Shown here: piece by piece, positions 23,602-31,856 of the stretch | Numbering within the stretch: position 1 is the stretch's first letter | Layout: each line of letters starts with the position of its first letter | Source of the DNA: Ruminococcus sp. | Lineage (GTDB): Bacteria; Bacillota; Clostridia; Oscillospirales; Ruminococcaceae | Length of the DNA: 38,019 nt | Assembly: GCA_016290875.1 (NCBI GenBank) | Contig: JAEEVL010000027.1 | Location: forward strand, 1-38,019 | Direction: 5' to 3' | Notes under the pieces: generated by a model | The model's input: the letters and a program-made list of their open reading frames with translations, nothing else | Database searches by the model: none | Told to the model about the DNA's origin: nothing | Translations under genes and position numbers: made by a program

Positions 23602-24645
23602 CTATATAGACGTTTGTGAGCTGTCAGGCAGTGCCTGCGTGACGGTAACAGTTCTACTGTCACTACTGTCACGCTCGCCGTTGTAGTGAAGAATAATAAC
23701 TCGCCCTTTGTGAACTCTTTCGTACTTGAAATCAATTCCGTATTTGCTGAGTTCATAACCATTCTGAACTAAATCGCGCGTTACTCTGTTCGGATAAATA
23801 ACTTCATCGGTAACTTTTTTCAATTCTTCAACCAACTCAGTCGCAGTACCTTCAAAGTGAATTCGCTCCTTGATGAAAAGATATACAGCGGAGAGAACAA
23901 TATTGTCACGGCTCTTCTGCGTCGCAGGTTCATTTTCAACTATCCAGCGCATGACATCGGTATCGAAATGCATTCGCAGTTCAGTGTATTCAATGTCACG
24001 CCCCTGACAATACATGATCGCTTTTCCTGAGCCGCACTTTGTTTCCTTGAGCGCAAAGTTGCCGTCAGTTGCACCGCCGATACCTGTACTGCCTGTCATC
24101 ATATTGAACGGATTATCGTCCTTAGCTTTTCGCATATGATGTATCATCAGTATGCATATACCTAAGCGGTATGCGACTTGTTTGAGTGCGATCAGTTCAG
24201 CATAGTCAGCACCATAACTCGACTCAACATTGCTGCGCACCATTTGCATTACATCGACAACAACTATTTTCAAGTCATCGTGCTCTTTCTTGAAGCTTTC
24301 TATCTGTTCTTCAAGACCTGCACCGATTTTATCAGCAGCAATCGCGAAGTGTAGATTCTCAATCGGATCAGCGTTCATCTGAAACAATCTGCGCTGTAGT
24401 CGCTGATAGTTATCCTCGAGACAAAGATACAAAGCAGTTCCCTGAATAGTTTCTCGTCCGAGCACCAGAACTCCTGTTGCAATGCTGAGACAGATATCCA
24501 TTGCCAGCCATGACTTGCCTATCTTCTGTGTACCTGCAAGGACGTACAGTCCCTGCGTAAGAAGTCCGTCAATGATGAACTCCTTCGGCTTGAATACTGT
24601 TGTCAGTATTTCTTCTGCGGTTTTCGTCTGTAACATATTACTCAT
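23602..24645 (-). CDS. AAA/RepA-like ATPase
   Basis: This 347-residue protein of the AAA_25/RepA-helicase type has Walker A AGTQKIGKSWLAMD (Gly38-Lys44-Ser45), a Walker B region LKIVVVDVMQM (Asp131), and the sensor-like ILMIHHMRKA. This resembles hexameric helicases of small plasmids such as RSF1010 RepA. In a mobilizable element it may drive limited autonomous replication or aid excised-form maintenance. AAGGAGG precedes the ATG. It lies upstream of the oriT/mob region and is transcribed in the same direction. The C-terminal third (from about 250) is a winged-helix-like region followed by a Ser/Thr-rich tail. Confidence 0.85.
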   Translation of the reverse strand: MSNMLQTKTAEEILTTVFKPKEFIIDGLLTQGLYVLAGTQKIGKSWLAMDICLSIATGVLVLGRETIQGTALYLCLEDNYQRLQRRLFQMNADPIENLHFAIAADKIGAGLEEQIESFKKEHDDLKIVVVDVMQMVRSNVESSYGADYAELIALKQVAYRLGICILMIHHMRKAKDDNPFNMMTGSTGIGGATDGNFALKETKCGSGKAIMYCQGRDIEYTELRMHFDTDVMRWIVENEPATQKSRDNIVLSAVYLFIKERIHFEGTATELVEELKKVTDEVIYPNRVTRDLVQNGYELSKYGIDFKYERVHKGRVIILHYNGERDSSDSRTVTVTQALPDSSQTSI

Positions 24646-24807
24646 AGCATTCCTCCTTTCCTCATAAGATTCTCAGACACAGCCAACAGCTTTTTTCGTT
24701 ACGGGCAACTGCTCGTGCGAACTATTTGTGTGGGCTGTGTCGGGCGATTCGTCACCTCCTGTTGTTTGCTGCCTGCCTAATAGCAGCATACATATTTGCA
24801 CTAAAAA

Positions 24808-24838
24808 AACGCCCTGCCGAATGTCTCAGCAGAGCGTT
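24808..24838 (-). terminator. Terminator between sigma-like and ATPase genes
   Basis: A 10-bp stem with one G-T pair (24808-24817 with 24829-24838) is followed on the minus strand by a T-run (24802-24807). The 24,646-25,010 gap contains this, a second terminator (24984-25004), and only a weak 38-codon ORF. Confidence 0.7.
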
Positions 24839-24983
24839 GATGAAAATTGCCTCCATATATATACCGATGGGAAACGAAAAAAACGAAGATTGTAACGATT
24901 GGGAAGCAAATCTTTGTATAGATGCACAAGTGACAAAATAAAAGCATATATTCGATTGGTAATTTTTACCAGTAAAGAAAAAT

Positions 24984-25004
24984 CCCCACAGCAACACTGT
25001 GGGG
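24984..25004 (-). terminator. Terminator after the sigma-like gene
   Basis: An 8-bp perfect stem (24984-24991 with 24997-25004) is followed on the minus strand by ATTTTTC. It lies six bases after the stop codon. Confidence 0.75.
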
Positions 25005-25010
25005 AGATGT

Positions 25011-25676
25011 TTACGCCGCCGGATCTTTATTGGAAGAACCATTGGGGATAGCGGTCTCAGGCGATTCTTTTTGCATAAAGATGATCTTACACTGTTCAAA
25101 CAATGCCAATATCCGTTTATAGTTGTAGCTGACTAATCCCGGATAACCGAAGGCTTTAGCTTCTTCATAGAGCGAGATATATTCATCACGAAGCTTGTCC
25201 AATGCTCGTCGGCGCAGATCCTGCACTGCTCTCACAGTTGTACCCATTCTTTCTGCGATCTCATATGTATCAAGTCTACTCTTGAAGGAGCAGTAGAGAG
25301 CGCTGTACTGCTTCTCTGTTAGAACTTCCATCGCTTCCCTGAGAACCGGATCATCAAAAAGATCATCAAATCCGTTTGTGACTTTCCTTTCAGCGCTGAG
25401 TACAACAGAAGGTGTGTCCTGGAAGCGATGTTTTCTCGCTTCCGCACTTTCCCACTCGTTGTATTCTTCAAGACTGCAAGCCTTTCTGTTCTCATAATAT
25501 CGCCTGTCAGAATTCAGCTGGTCTCGCTCGACCTTCTTCCATTCCTCAGACTCATAAAACGATGTCGCCTGTTCGTATGCTTCCTGACCATATGCCTCCT
25601 TATAGTTCTGTATCGGCGTATCCAACTCAAGAACGCTCGTATCGTTTTGCCTATGATGTCCATTCACTCTCTTCAT
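25011..25676 (-). CDS. Sigma-70 region 4-like regulator
   Basis: The 221-residue protein has a charged, Glu/Tyr-rich N-terminal half of unknown fold. The helix-turn-helix typical of sigma region 4 is at residues 119-166: LTEKQYSALYCSF, then DTYEIAERMGTTVRAVQDLRRRALDKLRD. It could be a regulator of excision or of the element's transfer genes. AAAGGAAAA precedes the ATG. A promoter with a LexA-like box lies about 70 bp upstream. Two terminators follow it, so it may be mostly monocistronic. A true sigma factor would need region 2, which I do not see. Confidence 0.7.
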   Translation of the reverse strand: MKRVNGHHRQNDTSVLELDTPIQNYKEAYGQEAYEQATSFYESEEWKKVERDQLNSDRRYYENRKACSLEEYNEWESAEARKHRFQDTPSVVLSAERKVTNGFDDLFDDPVLREAMEVLTEKQYSALYCSFKSRLDTYEIAERMGTTVRAVQDLRRRALDKLRDEYISLYEEAKAFGYPGLVSYNYKRILALFEQCKIIFMQKESPETAIPNGSSNKDPAA

Positions 25677-25744
25677 GCGTTTTCCTTTCTGGCGGAAGGC
25701 TTACTACGTATGTATAGAATGAACGTTCTTGTTTGGTTAATGCT

Positions 25745-25773
25745 ATTTTAGCACACGTTTGTTCGGTTGTCAA
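25745..25773 (-). promoter_or_regulatory. Promoter of the sigma-like gene with LexA-like box
   Basis: On the minus strand TTGACA (25768-25773) and TAAAAT (25745-25750) are 17 bp apart. Between them CGAACAAACGTGTG (25752-25765) matches the Gram-positive LexA/DinR box at about 12 of 14 positions. The surrounding sequence has more AACAAA words and the palindrome GAACGTTC. Confidence 0.6.
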
Positions 25774-25817
25774 TATAAAATCGAAAATTTGTTCTTTTAG
25801 CGAAACAAAAAACAACA

Positions 25818-25838
25818 CCCTCAGCAAAGCACTGAGGG
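25818..25838 (-). terminator. Terminator after the accessory operon
   Basis: A 7-bp stem (25818-25824 with 25832-25838) is followed on the minus strand by TGTTGTTTTTTG. It lies about 96 bases downstream of the apeA-like stop. Confidence 0.65.
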
Positions 25839-25934
25839 CATAAGAGCTTTTTAATACTTTATATTCTTGATCATCGCTATAATTTTAGATTTTCCGCTAC
25901 GTCTCACTTATATCATTTTTTCATGAGAAGAGAA

Positions 25935-27560
25935 TTAGTTTTGTTGTTCTGTATCTTTCAATTTACTTCTATAGTATTCTTTAGGTGGCAAAAATGATTT
26001 TTCCGTTTCTTTCCTTAAAAACATTGTTTGAAAATTCAATTCGCTATCGAATGCAATCATTTTGCGCCCAATATCTTCTAACCCTATATGATATAAGAAT
26101 ATGGAGAGAATAGTAGCTTTTAATACCTTTATTGAATCGCTTAGCTGTATAAACTCCAACACACCTGTTTTGTCTTTTTTATAATGTGAGTAATAGTTCC
26201 TTGTATCCCCAAGTTCTTTATAATAAATTTCAATTAGAATATCATCTTTTTGCTCTGGCTTTAAACTATCAAATTTATCTCCAACCTCTTCATCGGTTTC
26301 CAGATTATACTTTCTTTTTAGATGAGCTTTGATTTTTTCGTTATAATCATTATTTTTCAAAGGAAGCTTTTCTATGTTTAAAGCATTATTTGAAATGATT
26401 TTAAAATGTTTCTCGTCTAATTCCCTCAATCTATGTGATAATGTTGTTTTTGTTAAATACCCTTTGGCTATCCACTCTGCTATTTTTCCGACATTTTTTG
26501 AATTATATTTCCAGTCAGGAAGCACTTTATGAAATTCATTTTCAAATACTGGACGATCTTCAACATTATAAATTTTTGACTTAATTATTTTTATGGTTTT
26601 GCTTAGTGCCTTATTAAGAGCTTTTTCTGTTTCAGCATCACCAGAAATTCTTGTATGATATCCATCTAAAAACCGCATATACTCTACAAATACTTCTTCA
26701 GCAAATTTCTCTTTTTTATCATTTACAGAAAAGTAAATTCTTCTCAATAGCGAGAAATCATCGTTATTAAAGAAGTCTCGCCAATTAGAATAGTATAATT
26801 GTATTTTATTTTCGACGATATAAAAATATGTTCGAGGTTTATCTAAAATATCCTGTGTCATAAGATTATAGGAATAGTCATGATTTATAAAGAGCCAGCT
26901 TTTAAGATCTTGATCTTTAATAGTGAGTCTTATATCATTTGCATAGGAAACTTTTCCAATCAGTAATCCAAAGAACTGCATCAAGCACTCTATTTCAGAA
27001 GTAATTGCTTGAATATCAACCGGCTCTTTGTACGATACACGTATTCTTGGCTTTTTACTGATATTGATTTCAGTAGGATCATCAGCCATAATAGAATTAT
27101 ATAGTGATGAAGATTCAAAGTATATCTCAATCTTAGGATTATCTGATTTAATAATAATATTTGGCATCGGATATTCACCAGCTGCTGGTGTATCATCATC
27201 AGTATAACAATAATAAACAGTATCCATTCCAAGCCAATTAATTAGCTCAGGGATAATAAACGAAAACTCCGTTATTCCGGATACATTCAATTCTTTGGAG
27301 AATTCATAATTCTGCATAAGAACATAGTCTACTCTATGCGATAATGTATTAGCGATTGTCTTATGGTTGCCTCCATTTGTATAGCCCTCAACAAATACTT
27401 TATAACTATTATTTCCATCTTCGCCAATAAATGCCATTTTAAAAGGAGGCACGAAAAAGCGGCTATAAAACTCTATATGATTGCCATCAATTATTAGTTC
27501 GCCTATTTCAATTTTATCCTTTTCAGACTCTTTGTAACAAGTTCCTATATGTCTTTCCAT
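25935..27560 (-). CDS. apeA: ApeA-type HEPN ribonuclease (anti-phage)
   Basis: This 541-residue protein has an N-terminal beta-rich region like ApeA_NTD1 (GELIIDGNHIEFYSRFF near residues 20-36, then FKMAFIGEDG). Its C-terminal HEPN domain contains Arg454-N-Y-Y-S-His459, the RX4H ribonuclease motif (LGDTRNYYSHYKKD). ApeA proteins are single-gene defence systems, thought to kill or arrest infected cells by RNA cleavage. The ATG at 27560 follows GGGAGA. It is the last gene of the four-gene operon, 45 bp after the 385-residue gene, and is followed by a terminator. The coupling to the three other genes is unusual, because ApeA is described as working alone. Confidence 0.75.
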   Translation of the reverse strand: MERHIGTCYKESEKDKIEIGELIIDGNHIEFYSRFFVPPFKMAFIGEDGNNSYKVFVEGYTNGGNHKTIANTLSHRVDYVLMQNYEFSKELNVSGITEFSFIIPELINWLGMDTVYYCYTDDDTPAAGEYPMPNIIIKSDNPKIEIYFESSSLYNSIMADDPTEINISKKPRIRVSYKEPVDIQAITSEIECLMQFFGLLIGKVSYANDIRLTIKDQDLKSWLFINHDYSYNLMTQDILDKPRTYFYIVENKIQLYYSNWRDFFNNDDFSLLRRIYFSVNDKKEKFAEEVFVEYMRFLDGYHTRISGDAETEKALNKALSKTIKIIKSKIYNVEDRPVFENEFHKVLPDWKYNSKNVGKIAEWIAKGYLTKTTLSHRLRELDEKHFKIISNNALNIEKLPLKNNDYNEKIKAHLKRKYNLETDEEVGDKFDSLKPEQKDDILIEIYYKELGDTRNYYSHYKKDKTGVLEFIQLSDSIKVLKATILSIFLYHIGLEDIGRKMIAFDSELNFQTMFLRKETEKSFLPPKEYYRSKLKDTEQQN

Positions 27561-27605
27561 AATATCTCCCATATAAAAATGTGTATTTTTTAGGTGCTAT
27601 CCTTC

Positions 27606-28763
27606 TTAATCGCTATTAAAATAATAATCCAGATTCCTCACATTACCAAATTTCTTCTCAACCATATTCTTGAAATTATAATACTCCGTTTTCGTGCATA
27701 TAGAGCCGATTCTTCTTGCAATATCAATAATACTATGTTCATGAACTAATTCTTCCTCTAACCATGCAACAAATGCAGGCTTATTCATCATTATTATTTT
27801 TAATACTCCTTCATCAGTCATCTTCCTCAAACCTAAGCTGAATAGTGTTGAATATTTTACCGGTTTTAGATTATCCCTAACTACTGCAAACCTTGATAAT
27901 ATTTCCGATAATACATCCAATCTTCCGATATCCTCAAGAACATGAAATGATTCCATTATTTCTGATGATGCTCTATTAACATTTGGAGATTTTTCCTGAG
28001 CATATAAATCAACTTCTTCAAGCAAATCTAACATATATTCTTTATTTTCATCTGTATCGGGATACAGATTAATTAACTCTTCATTAGGTGTAGGTTCAAA
28101 AGATGAAAGAAACTCAATTGAACAATCAATATCATCATCATTAAGCGCCTCAGAAAAATCATCGTTTTGTTCCGACTCGTCTGTTTTGTAGTATTCAAGC
28201 ATTTTTATTGAAAGTTTCGCTCTTTCTTCTTCATCCTCAACCTTATCGCACCACATTTCAAGAAGTTCAATTGCGTTCTCATTTGGCTCCCACCTATCTG
28301 ACAAAGGCATACAATTATCAATTATTTTATACCATGAATCTTCTTTATAAGGATTGTTATATACTAATTCAAGCAATTCATTTGCTTCCATTAGTTCGTT
28401 ATTTGATATTTTCTTTTCTATTATTCTACCGCAGTGTTGAGGAACGTATCTATACATCAAGGAGAAATATGCATTTTTTATTTCTGGTGTTTCAAGAATT
28501 ATTTTTTCTACGGTTTCTTCTCCAAGTATTTTTTCACAATCGTATGCTACCGAACCAGTTATATTGTATGAATGATAGCTTTTAACCTCATCTTCGTATC
28601 TTTTTATCAGATAAACCCACATTTCTATTGCAGTATTAACATCTATAGATGCCATTTGTGAAATTATATCAGAATAATGAGAACTATTCTTTCCAAAGTT
28701 GTTTTTTAGAATATCAAAGTTTTTTAATAGTATTTCTTTTTTCTTTTCTTTGCTAATATTCAT
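27606..28763 (-). CDS. Helical protein, accessory operon (long paralogue)
   Basis: The product is a 385-residue, acidic, all-helical protein I do not recognise. The N-terminal part (KKKEILLKNFDILK, then IDVNTAIEMWVYLIKRYED) matches the N-terminus of the 197-residue protein at 30818-31411. Similarity continues through the helix beginning ETVEKIILETPEIKN and the LLELV segment, so the two are paralogues. This protein has an extra C-terminal half. Its helical-repeat character (short amphipathic helices, no motif) suggests a scaffold or adaptor. GGAGTG precedes the ATG, 15 bases after the ATPase stop. The sequence is AT-rich like the rest of the operon. Confidence 0.7.
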   Translation of the reverse strand: MNISKEKKKEILLKNFDILKNNFGKNSSHYSDIISQMASIDVNTAIEMWVYLIKRYEDEVKSYHSYNITGSVAYDCEKILGEETVEKIILETPEIKNAYFSLMYRYVPQHCGRIIEKKISNNELMEANELLELVYNNPYKEDSWYKIIDNCMPLSDRWEPNENAIELLEMWCDKVEDEEERAKLSIKMLEYYKTDESEQNDDFSEALNDDDIDCSIEFLSSFEPTPNEELINLYPDTDENKEYMLDLLEEVDLYAQEKSPNVNRASSEIMESFHVLEDIGRLDVLSEILSRFAVVRDNLKPVKYSTLFSLGLRKMTDEGVLKIIMMNKPAFVAWLEEELVHEHSIIDIARRIGSICTKTEYYNFKNMVEKKFGNVRNLDYYFNSD

Positions 28764-28778
28764 ATCGTTATCACTCCA

Positions 28779-30800
28779 TTAATAGTCAAATTCAAATGTG
28801 TTCCCTGAATAATTATCGCAAACCCATTCCCATTGTCTTATTCTTTTTTCAAAAGATAGATTCTTTAATGGATTTTGGATATATACAGCTCTAACTTTTT
28901 TATCGTCCTGTATCATCAGGCATATATAATAATTGTCACCATATTGATGAGCTGCCGTATACTCGTTATTGGTAATTGAGAATTCGCCACTGTTTTTTAT
29001 TGATTTTACTTCGATAAGTCGTGTTTCACCAGTAGGCGTAACGCTTTCAATATCGTAACCGATATTCTTTTTGCTGACATCGGTTGCCTTGTTACCGAAT
29101 GAAGCTTCAATTTCAATGCATTGTTGTTCTGCACTTCTCCATTTGGATATATGTGGCTTTACAGTGATTATTTTTTCTTCAATAGTTTTTTGTATTGGAG
29201 CAGACTGAGATGTGATTTGTTTTGCTTTGATATTGGTTTTTTTCTCTAACCATTTAATACCTTCGTTCCCAATATCATTTTGCAAGGACTTACTTACGGT
29301 TTCATTCACGGATACACCAGTGGAAGAAATCTCTTTAATACTTAGAATACCTTTTTCAGTAAGGACTTTTACGTCATCAAGCCTTTTTGAGGATTCTGAC
29401 TGTGAACTAAAACGTTCGCTTCTTACAATTCTGCTTAGTATTTTTGATTGTGTTTCTGCTGTCATTGATTCAACTAAGCATTTATCTTCCATCAGAGTAA
29501 TTAAATCTTCGTTTGAAACTGTACATTGTGAGTACTGTGATATAAATTGATCAACAGCCTCATAATTGTCGTATATTTCATCAGCAAGTGAACAATTGTG
29601 AATGAAAAATGATTTCTTTCTTAGAAGATTAATCTCTGCTGGTTCTAACCAATTTGGAAAGATTTTATATTCACTTATTCTTATTGTATAACCATTATTA
29701 AGCCTTATGGTACACTTATTAAGTATAATGTCTTTAAGTTGCTGTCTAAGAAAGCTATTGCTTCTGGAAAAGAAAGAAACATTGAGGAACAATGAAAATA
29801 TTTTTTTGTATTCTACGGATAATTCGCCATTTAACGCAGTTTGAATGATACTTACAATTAAATTGGCTATTTGAGTTAATGAGTTTTCTGTGTTTTTATC
29901 GTATGTTATATGCTTACGAGATGGATCGGTTGAAAAATCAGCATTTATTTTTACAGGAAATGTAACTTTATCATATGTTGGTAAATAACTATGAAAAAGC
30001 TGTTCTTCATCTTTGCACTCAATTATGCACTTTTCTTTATTATCATATTTAAAACCTATTGAACATTCATTACTACTATATATTAGCCAAGAGAAGCTTT
30101 TTTCGTTGGCAAAATTAATGTACTGCACATTTGATACTGTATTTCTGTTTAATGTGATCTGAGCAGTAAATGAAGGCAACTCAAATGAACAGGAAACAAC
30201 ATTTTTAAGAAATAAAAAGTAACCATTGTCTACTGACTTTATTTCATCAATAAATTCGCTGATCTTAGCATTTTTAAAAAGAAAAATAGTATTGTATCCT
30301 TTTTCTTTTACTTCAGTGAATAGATTATTAAGTGCATTACTAACTTGTACAAGTAAAGGAATACGTATCATCGGTATATTTGACGTTGGTAGATTAAGCC
30401 TATTGGAACAGAGTGATTTACTAAAAGAAAAACTTGTATCGTCACTATGTATTATGATTTCATCTGTAAGGTAGGACGTGCTTTTGAATCCAATTCCTCT
30501 GTAGCCGATGCTTTCACCTCGTTCTTTACTACTTGCACCCGAGCGACTAATTGCAATAACATCTTTTTCGGTAAAAGGATGTCCATCATTTGCAAATAGC
30601 AGATCATTACCTATATTCTTTACCAAAATATGCTTTGAACCGCAATCGTCCGCATTTTGAAGAAGCTCAACAAAAATACGACCACTATAGCTTTCGGACA
30701 TATATTTTTCCATAGCAGCCATGTCCGAAAGTAATTGTGGGGAAGCTGTAGCCTCTTTTATAAATTCATCCGAGATATTTTTGACAATATTATAAAGCAT
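28779..30800 (-). CDS. GHKL ATPase fused to DUF3883 nuclease-like domain
   Basis: This 673-residue protein starts with a sacsin/Hsp90-type GHKL ATPase: the N-box ELLQNADD (Glu45, Asn49, Asp52), NDGHPF (71-76) and the lid GYRGIGFKS (99-107). The C-terminal about 95 residues are DUF3883 (NO VEIN C-terminal type): GYDIES, then TRLIEVKS, i.e. a D583...E597-V-K599 PD-(D/E)xK-like site. The middle is AT-rich and unassigned. Sacsin-like ATPases joined to DUF3883 occur in defence neighbourhoods. AGGAGATG precedes the ATG. The gene follows the 197-residue gene by 17 bp and is the second in the operon. Nuclease activity is inferred from motifs. Confidence 0.8.
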   Translation of the reverse strand: MLYNIVKNISDEFIKEATASPQLLSDMAAMEKYMSESYSGRIFVELLQNADDCGSKHILVKNIGNDLLFANDGHPFTEKDVIAISRSGASSKERGESIGYRGIGFKSTSYLTDEIIIHSDDTSFSFSKSLCSNRLNLPTSNIPMIRIPLLVQVSNALNNLFTEVKEKGYNTIFLFKNAKISEFIDEIKSVDNGYFLFLKNVVSCSFELPSFTAQITLNRNTVSNVQYINFANEKSFSWLIYSSNECSIGFKYDNKEKCIIECKDEEQLFHSYLPTYDKVTFPVKINADFSTDPSRKHITYDKNTENSLTQIANLIVSIIQTALNGELSVEYKKIFSLFLNVSFFSRSNSFLRQQLKDIILNKCTIRLNNGYTIRISEYKIFPNWLEPAEINLLRKKSFFIHNCSLADEIYDNYEAVDQFISQYSQCTVSNEDLITLMEDKCLVESMTAETQSKILSRIVRSERFSSQSESSKRLDDVKVLTEKGILSIKEISSTGVSVNETVSKSLQNDIGNEGIKWLEKKTNIKAKQITSQSAPIQKTIEEKIITVKPHISKWRSAEQQCIEIEASFGNKATDVSKKNIGYDIESVTPTGETRLIEVKSIKNSGEFSITNNEYTAAHQYGDNYYICLMIQDDKKVRAVYIQNPLKNLSFEKRIRQWEWVCDNYSGNTFEFDY

Positions 30801-30817
30801 TATTGCATCTCCTAAGA

Positions 30818-31411
30818 TTATAGATAGTCAATTAGATTTACATTGATTGTTGCTTGGTTTTCCTCATTAGCAAGCTTAGCGTGGCTTAAAAGTAATTCAA
30901 CACATTCTGAAGAAGGTTCAAATTTCATGTAATTTGTAAGGGTTTTAAGTAACTGTCCTATTCCATCTTCATAAGAGTGATTACTTATAAATTTTCTATT
31001 ATTTTCTAATATATGAAGATATTCATCCAACTCAAATAGCTTATTTGAACTTGCAAGTTGTTCGAAGAATTCATCAGAATGTGAATAATATCTTTCAAAT
31101 ACTGATTTTTTTATAATTGGGTGATCTTTAAGTAAATCTAATGTATCATCAATCCCGAAATTTCTTAAATAATTGTTAAATGGGCATAGAACTATAAAGT
31201 ACATATTATTACAATATCTATAATCGTCTTCGTAGTTATTATATTTAGTTAAACAATGCTCCCACATATTTACCGCTATATTCTTATCAAGACTATACAT
31301 TTTTTCTATTATATCATTGATAGTTCGTAAATAGTCATCATTTTGATCATTAATCTTAGATTTGAGTTTTTCAAAACTATCAAGCAGTATTTCAATTTTT
31401 TTATCATTCAT
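30818..31411 (-). CDS. Helical protein, accessory operon (short paralogue)
   Basis: The product is a 197-residue, acidic, all-helical protein. It begins MNDKKIEILLDSFEKLKSKI and continues YSLDKNIAVNMWEHCLTKYNN, matching the N-terminal half of the 385-residue protein two genes downstream. No catalytic or membrane segment is visible. It is the first gene of the operon. GGGGGA lies before the ATG and a consensus promoter (31450-31478) is 39 bp upstream. The function is unknown. A partner of the GHKL ATPase is a reasonable guess from position only. Confidence 0.7.
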   Translation of the reverse strand: MNDKKIEILLDSFEKLKSKINDQNDDYLRTINDIIEKMYSLDKNIAVNMWEHCLTKYNNYEDDYRYCNNMYFIVLCPFNNYLRNFGIDDTLDLLKDHPIIKKSVFERYYSHSDEFFEQLASSNKLFELDEYLHILENNRKFISNHSYEDGIGQLLKTLTNYMKFEPSSECVELLLSHAKLANEENQATINVNLIDYL

Positions 31412-31449
31412 GAATTATTCCCCCAAAATATACAGTATTTTACGATTAA

Positions 31450-31478
31450 ATTATACCATATTACAGCGCGAATATCAA
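31450..31478 (-). promoter_or_regulatory. Promoter of the four-gene accessory operon
   Basis: On the minus strand TTGATA (31473-31478) and TATAAT (31450-31455) are 17 bp apart, 39 bp before the first gene. Confidence 0.65.
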
Positions 31479-31662
31479 TAGTTTTTATTGAACTCACATA
31501 ATTGTCGGTAGCAAATTGAATTCGTGCTTAGGATAGTTCGATATATGTGTGAAATATTTAACTGATTTATAGTTAAAAGAAAATGGACTTATTAGCATTT
31601 AGCAACGATGATATTAGACAGTTGAGTTCTTTGCTCTATAGATTAAAGTATTATTATATAAA

Positions 31663-31697
31663 AAAGGCAATACCTATTTAGCGGTGATATTGCCTTT
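31663..31697. terminator. Stem-loop in the divergent intergenic region
   Basis: A 10-bp perfect stem (31663-31672 with 31688-31697) has a T-run on the minus side and a T-rich flank on the plus side. It sits between the two divergent promoters. No gene was found in 31,412-31,856. Confidence 0.5.
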
Positions 31698-31778
31698 GTT
31701 TCCATTTGATTTGATTAAGTTTTCTTTAATAAGTGAAGCTTTCGTTCCATTATCTCTTCTGCTTATCTGCTGCCATAC

Positions 31779-31807
31779 TTGAAAACTTATACGTTCTATG
31801 GTATAAT
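31779..31807 (+). promoter_or_regulatory. Promoter of the AlbA_2 gene
   Basis: TTGAAA (31779-31784) and TATAAT (31802-31807) are 17 bp apart, 49 bp before the ATG. Confidence 0.65.
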
Positions 31808-31856
31808 GTGTAAAGATTGAACGATACTAACCACAGTAATATGTGAGGGAACAAGT

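Noticed and set aside
24673..24789. A 38-codon minus-strand ORF between the sigma-like and ATPase genes
   Set aside because: No ribosome binding site before its ATG and low-complexity content. Possibly leader sequence only.
24752..25099. 115-codon minus-strand ORF overlapping the sigma-like gene
   Set aside because: It lies across two terminators and out of frame with the better-supported sigma-like gene.
31583..31681. A 32-codon plus-strand ORF (MDLLAFSNDDIRQ...) in the divergent intergenic region
   Set aside because: It has no ribosome binding site and runs into the hairpin at 31663-31697. It looks like chance.
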